A stretch of 8,658 bases of DNA. Source: Promethearchaeota archaeon. GTDB lineage: Archaea > Asgardarchaeota > Lokiarchaeia > Sigyniarchaeales > SOKP01. The position numbers were made by a program, and so were the translations under genes. Positions 5,673 to 8,658 of the stretch are shown here, piece by piece (the stretch's first letter is position 1; each line of letters starts with the position of its first letter). The notes under the pieces are model-generated. The model did not search any database. It was not told where the DNA came from and saw nothing but the letters and a program-made list of their open reading frames with translations. The DNA lies in NCBI GenBank assembly GCA_004524385.1, contig SDNM01000054.1, positions 1-8,658 on the forward strand. The letters run 5' to 3'.

Positions 5673-7034
5673 CTAACCTTTATCTATATGATGGGAAAAT
5701 TCATATTCTTTCGGATTAATTGTTATAAATATAAGAAAGCTTGCCATTTGAAATCCTGCCATTATTAACATTATAAGGAAAAAGATAATCCAAAATTCCG
5801 TAAACATAGTAGCAAAAACCATTAATAATAATGCCCCAATCGCATATCCCAAAGTATGACCCCCATTGACACAGGAAATTACTAATGCAAAGTAAGTACT
5901 ATTTAATTCTGGATATTGCTTTGCCATATCTCCACGGATCGCTTGATAAGAAGTGCTAAGTGCACCCTCACCCACTCCAAGTAGTATTGTCATCATTATT
6001 GCTAATATAATGCCCACAAGCCCTCCAAAAAATACTGTACTTATAAATACGCATGATATGACAAATGGAACATACAAGATATGAGCAAAATAAACACCTT
6101 TTCTTCTATTTTTATCGGTTATTTTTGCAGTTACATTACAACCAATAATAACTCCAACACCACTAATAGCACCAATTACTGCAAAAATTATAAATAAATT
6201 CAGAGATTGAGCAGCTAAGGAAATAGAAGTTACTTCTACATCAACAAGGGGCGTTGGCCAGTAAATAATAATTAAAAGTCCAAAAGCTAAACCAACCATA
6301 GCATAAGGAACGTGATCCAAAATGGAACTGATAAAAAGTTTCCAATTTTTTCCTTGCGTCATAATTTCTTTAAAGTCTCTCCAAATATGCACTTCTTCAG
6401 GAATTTCAGACTCTTTAACATAAAAAGGAAGGATACAAGCAATAAACATAAGAATTCCCTCTAATACAAAGAAGAAAGTAAAAAGGTTAAACATTAAAAC
6501 CAATGCTCCAATCATAATGCCAATAGCTGTACTTCCTATGAGATTACAAGACCAAGTATATCCTTGGACTTTTCCTAAATCTTCCTTAGGTGTAACATCC
6601 AAGATTAAGCCATCTAAAGCCGTATCCGCCACAGCCCATCCAATATTCCACAATAAGGCAAATAAAGCTACATACATGATTAAAGTAGCAGTTTCTTGAC
6701 CTATTAGTTGAGGTAAAACTAAACCAGATATAATAAACCAAACACCTCCCCAGATTCCAAAGATTAAAATCCAAGGTTTTCTCCTGCCCAATTTTTCTGA
6801 GAAGGCATATTTATCATTTATCATACCGATTAAAAATTTTAACGCCCAAGGAATCGTTCCAATAGCTAATATAATTAAAATCAAAGCTAAATCTATTTGG
6901 TCCACAACAGTAATTAAATAAATAGGAAGGACAATAGCCTGTAGCCCGTTATATAAACCCTGAACCAAATAAAAGAACGAGAAAATATATGGATATGATT
7001 TTTTAAACTCGGACTTTTCCAATTCCTTAGTCAT
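5673..7034 (-). CDS. MFS transporter
   Basis: A 453-aa membrane protein with about 12 hydrophobic helices, typical in length for the major facilitator superfamily. The loop between helices 2 and 3 carries the MFS motif A in the form G70-M-I-N-D74...G83-R-R-K86-P. A second cytoplasmic loop with KITDKNRRKGVYF in the C-terminal half is its symmetry-related counterpart. A longer central loop (around residues 209-230, ESEIPEEVHIWRDFKEIM) separates the two six-helix halves. The style (GRRKPWI, and GVGEGALSTSYQAIRGDMA in the second half) recalls AmpG-like and sugar-type MFS carriers, but the substrate cannot be assigned. The gene starts 42 nt after the 3' end of tRNA-Thr on the same strand. It has its own TATA-like box and a weak ribosome site (AGTTGAT) before the ATG. 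It probably forms a two-gene unit with the downstream phosphoesterase, suggesting transport of a substrate or product of that enzyme; this is inference. Confidence 0.88.
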   Translation of the reverse strand: MTKELEKSEFKKSYPYIFSFFYLVQGLYNGLQAIVLPIYLITVVDQIDLALILIILAIGTIPWALKFLIGMINDKYAFSEKLGRRKPWILIFGIWGGVWFIISGLVLPQLIGQETATLIMYVALFALLWNIGWAVADTALDGLILDVTPKEDLGKVQGYTWSCNLIGSTAIGIMIGALVLMFNLFTFFFVLEGILMFIACILPFYVKESEIPEEVHIWRDFKEIMTQGKNWKLFISSILDHVPYAMVGLAFGLLIIIYWPTPLVDVEVTSISLAAQSLNLFIIFAVIGAISGVGVIIGCNVTAKITDKNRRKGVYFAHILYVPFVISCVFISTVFFGGLVGIILAIMMTILLGVGEGALSTSYQAIRGDMAKQYPELNSTYFALVISCVNGGHTLGYAIGALLLMVFATMFTEFWIIFFLIMLIMAGFQMASFLIFITINPKEYEFSHHIDKG

Positions 7035-7063
7035 ACTTATAAATCAACTTTAAAATTAATAAG

Positions 7064-7074
7064 GTAATATAAAA
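7064..7074 (-). promoter_or_regulatory. TATA-like promoter box for MFS-phosphoesterase unit
   Basis: TTTTATATTAC on the minus strand begins just past the tRNA-Thr 3' end and is centred about 35 nt before the MFS ATG. It is identical to the box at 218-228, and its first 10 bases match the box before the tRNA. It allows MFS expression independent of tRNA transcription. Confidence 0.4.
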
Positions 7075-7076
7075 TA

Positions 7077-7148
7077 AGCCTCTGGAGGGACTTGAACCCC
7101 CGACCTGCAGATTACAAGTCTGCTGCTATACCGCTAAGCCACAGAGGC
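7077..7148 (-). tRNA. tRNA-Thr (anticodon UGU)
   Basis: Read on the minus strand, the gene folds into a full cloverleaf: acceptor GCCTCTG/CAGAGGC (7 bp, all paired), a D arm with a GG in its loop, anticodon arm GCAGA-CTTGTAA-TCTGC with anticodon TGT (plus-strand ACA at 7114-7116), a 5-nt variable loop, and T arm GGGGG-TTCAAGT-CCCTC. The discriminator base is U (plus-strand A at 7077), the archaeal identity element for ThrRS. CCA is not encoded and there is no intron. It decodes ACA and probably other ACN threonine codons. Confidence 0.97.
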
Positions 7149-7171
7149 ATTTATAAATATTGATAATATTA

Positions 7172-7181
7172 TAATATAAAA
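7172..7181 (-). promoter_or_regulatory. TATA-like promoter box for tRNA-Thr
   Basis: TTTTATATTA on the minus strand is centred about 28 nt upstream of the mature tRNA 5' end, as expected for an archaeal tRNA promoter. It matches boxes at 218-227 and 7065-7074. Confidence 0.5.
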
Positions 7182-7274
7182 GTAAAACTGAATAAATAAT
7201 TAATTTTGTGGTTTATTTAGCTTTTAAAAATGAACACAAATAATTAAAAACTAAACTATCTTTTTTGTTAAACA

Positions 7275-7287
7275 GAAGGTTTTAAAT
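7275..7287 (+). promoter_or_regulatory. BRE/TATA-like promoter of the DUF2934-like gene
   Basis: Purine-rich GAAGG followed by TTTTAAAT (7280-7287) is centred about 24 nt before the ATG at 7307, so the transcript would begin at or next to the start codon. No Shine-Dalgarno sequence is present, consistent with a leaderless message. Confidence 0.45.
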
Positions 7288-7306
7288 TTATAATTTTTGA
7301 ATTAAA

Positions 7307-7645
7307 ATGCCATTTACGAAAGAAGACGTAACTAATCTAGCCTATCGCCGATATAAATCGAAGGAATCATATGATGATTCTGTATGGTATTTGGCGGAAT
7401 TATGCGTTACAATCAATAAAAATATAAAAAATGGATACGACATCCAGCCTCTTGAAACTGACAACCTAGTTTTATTAATAAGAGAAAATGTGAATGGAGA
7501 AATTCTTAAGCCTACTGAGGAAGAAGTAAAGAAATTATCAGAAATTATTTACCATGAACATCCAGAAAAATCAAAACTGCACTGGTTTATTGCGGAAAAA
7601 ACTTTATTATTGAAAGAAATTGAGAGTTTGATTAATAAAAACTAA
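7307..7645 (+). CDS. Small protein with two DUF2934-like repeats
   Basis: A 112-aa acidic protein, probably cytoplasmic, of unknown function. It contains an internal duplication: residues 4-31 (from TKEDVTNLAY to VWYLAE) and 70-97 (from TEEEVKKLSE to HWFIAE) align over 28 positions without a gap. They share T, E, V, L, Y, W27/W93 and the closing A-E, with Y/F and L/I conservative. Each repeat has the pattern of DUF2934 (PF11154): a helix opening with [I/V]xxLAYxxY, a variable turn, then W-aromatic-x-A-E. That family is small, mainly bacterial and of unknown function. The 38-residue linker has no known motif. The gene stands alone: it is divergent from tRNA-Thr, and a nine-T run separates it from the TldD gene. 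It was matched to the family by eye, so the family name is tentative, but the internal repeat is directly visible. Confidence 0.75.
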   Translation: MPFTKEDVTNLAYRRYKSKESYDDSVWYLAELCVTINKNIKNGYDIQPLETDNLVLLIRENVNGEILKPTEEEVKKLSEIIYHEHPEKSKLHWFIAEKTLLLKEIESLINKN

Positions 7646-7664
7646 TGGCCTAAAGTAAATATTC

Positions 7665-7673
7665 TTTTTTTTT
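7665..7673 (+). terminator. T-run terminator-like sequence
   Basis: Nine consecutive T residues begin 20 nt after the stop of the 112-aa gene. No strong hairpin precedes them; this fits hairpin-independent archaeal termination and separates this gene from the TldD gene downstream. Confidence 0.45.
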
Positions 7674-7748
7674 AAAAGTTTATAAATTATTCAATCAAGA
7701 AGAGAATATACTAACCATAAAAAGCTTTAATTCTTTTCTGTTTTATTG

Positions 7749-7758
7749 TAATATATTA
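7749..7758 (+). promoter_or_regulatory. Possible TATA box of the TldD gene
   Basis: TAATATATTA is centred about 33 nt before the ATG at 7787, giving a leader of about 8 nt. The region is nearly all A/T, so the exact box is uncertain. Confidence 0.3.
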
Positions 7759-7786
7759 AGAATAATATTTTAAATTAAGATTAAAA

Positions 7787-8658
7787 ATGGAAAACTTTAA
7801 AGATTTAGCGGAATTTGCGCTAGATTATGCTCAATCTAACGGAAGATATTGCGATTATGCGGAAGTAAGATTAGAATCGAATATTAGTGATACTGTCTCT
7901 TTTTTTAATGGTAAAATGCACCTTGGAAATTTACCAATTGATCTCACTAAAGATGCGTTTAGTAGAAAAATAGGAATCAATGTTAGACTCTTAGTAAATG
8001 GAGGAATGAGTATGGCTACAACCAATAACCTAACCAAACCAGCAATTCGGAATGCTGTTGATCACGCTTATAACACCGCTAAGAGAGGTAGCAAACAACG
8101 AAAAATCCCTATTAAAATGAGCGAAGAAAAATCTTACGAAGCGAAATGGCAAAGTAAATATGATACTAATCCAATAGACGTCTCTTTAGAAGAAAAAATT
8201 GAATTTATAGAAAATTTCATTAAAATATTTACCGAAAAAAAATATCCTGTAGATTTTATTCATATTTTTGTTTTAATTACAGAGCAGAGAGATACATATT
8301 TTATTAATAGCGAAAGTACAATAATTACAGGGCATGTTCCACGAGTTGCTTTTATTCCTATCATTATAGGAATACAACCTGGTGGTAAGAACGAACAATG
8401 TATGAGAACTTTTGCTACAACAGCAGGGTGGAACGAATTAATCTCTTGGAATTTAATTGAAAAAGTAAGAGAAAAAGTTAATATACTCGGGAAAATTATA
8501 ACAGAAGCCAAAAAGCCTCCTAAAGGTGAGATAGATATAATTTTAGGACCAAATGTTGCTGGAATAATCTCTCACGAAAATTGTGGCCATCCGCATGAGT
8601 CGGATCGGATTTTAGGTCGGGAAGGAGCGCAGGCAGGGGAATCATATTTAAGGGAACA
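7787..8658 (+). CDS. TldD/PmbA-family metallopeptidase, N-terminal part
   Basis: An open frame begins at ATG 7787 (MENFKDLAEFALDYAQSNG) and runs off the window after 290 codons. It belongs to the TldD/PmbA family (PF01523), zinc metallopeptidases working as a TldD/TldE heterodimer that degrades unfolded or peptide substrates inside a closed chamber. Bacterial members process microcin B17 and degrade CcdA. The N-terminal part matches the family layout: YAEVRLE, then GINVRLLVNGGMSMATTNNLT near residues 64-84. The zinc motif is H263-E-N-C-G-H268, continuing P-H-E271-S-D273, which fits the TldD pattern HExxGHxxExD. This marks the catalytic TldD partner rather than the inactive TldE/PmbA. Its distance from the N-terminus is normal, so nothing is missing at the start. 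About 40% of the protein, with the remaining zinc ligand, lies beyond the window; a tldE-like gene often follows. The family call is secure, the substrate unknown. Confidence 0.9.
   Translation, partial: MENFKDLAEFALDYAQSNGRYCDYAEVRLESNISDTVSFFNGKMHLGNLPIDLTKDAFSRKIGINVRLLVNGGMSMATTNNLTKPAIRNAVDHAYNTAKRGSKQRKIPIKMSEEKSYEAKWQSKYDTNPIDVSLEEKIEFIENFIKIFTEKKYPVDFIHIFVLITEQRDTYFINSESTIITGHVPRVAFIPIIIGIQPGGKNEQCMRTFATTAGWNELISWNLIEKVREKVNILGKIITEAKKPPKGEIDIILGPNVAGIISHENCGHPHESDRILGREGAQAGESYLRE

Noticed and set aside
5498..5719. 73-codon plus-strand open frame across the MFS/phosphoesterase junction
   Set aside because: It is the antisense of the missing N-terminus of the phosphoesterase, where the minus strand encodes clear family sequence.
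1..8658. CRISPR arrays, insertion sequences, integrase sites next to tRNA-Thr
   Set aside because: No regularly spaced repeats, transposase or integrase reading frame, or duplicated tRNA 3' end is visible in the window.

Overview
The window is AT-rich and gene-dense and looks archaeal. The tRNA-Thr gene carries no encoded CCA and has a U at the discriminator position, as archaeal tRNA-Thr does. TATA-like boxes sit about 25-35 nt upstream of several starts, giving very short or absent leaders. The metallophosphoesterase and the DUF47 (PhoU-like)/PiT genes match archaeal families. The low G+C and protein style would fit an Asgard (Lokiarchaeia-like) genome, but that placement is a guess; only the archaeal assignment is well supported.

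Left part (1-1591): an AT-rich stretch with a perfect 10-bp inverted repeat (177-205) and a TATA box leads into a small lysine-rich ORF (251-424). A calcineurin-type metallophosphoesterase (514-1326) with its own TATA box follows, then a T-rich terminator-like run.

Middle plus-strand block (1592-4072): a PhoU-like/DUF47 protein, a PiT-family phosphate permease, and a second, divergent DUF47 protein. They look like one phosphate-uptake module in the order regulator-permease-regulator. The first two genes are 21 nt apart; the third may have an extra promoter of its own.

Minus-strand block (7148 down to 4087): tRNA-Thr(UGU), an MFS transporter, and an alkaline-phosphatase-superfamily phosphoesterase, converging on the phosphate cluster with only 14 nt between stop codons. 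The first ATG of the phosphoesterase lies downstream of an essential metal-binding Asp, so the real protein starts upstream, either at a non-ATG codon behind a good Shine-Dalgarno sequence or at an ATG separated by a one-base frameshift.

Right part (7149-8658, plus strand): a 112-aa protein built from two DUF2934-like repeats, behind a leaderless-type promoter, then the first 290 codons of a TldD/PmbA metallopeptidase with its HExxGH motif, cut by the window end.

Taken together, about 5.2 kb carry two unrelated phosphoesterases, a phosphate permease with two DUF47 partners, and an MFS carrier. This suggests a phosphate or phosphoester handling neighbourhood, though the link between the opposing strands is inference.
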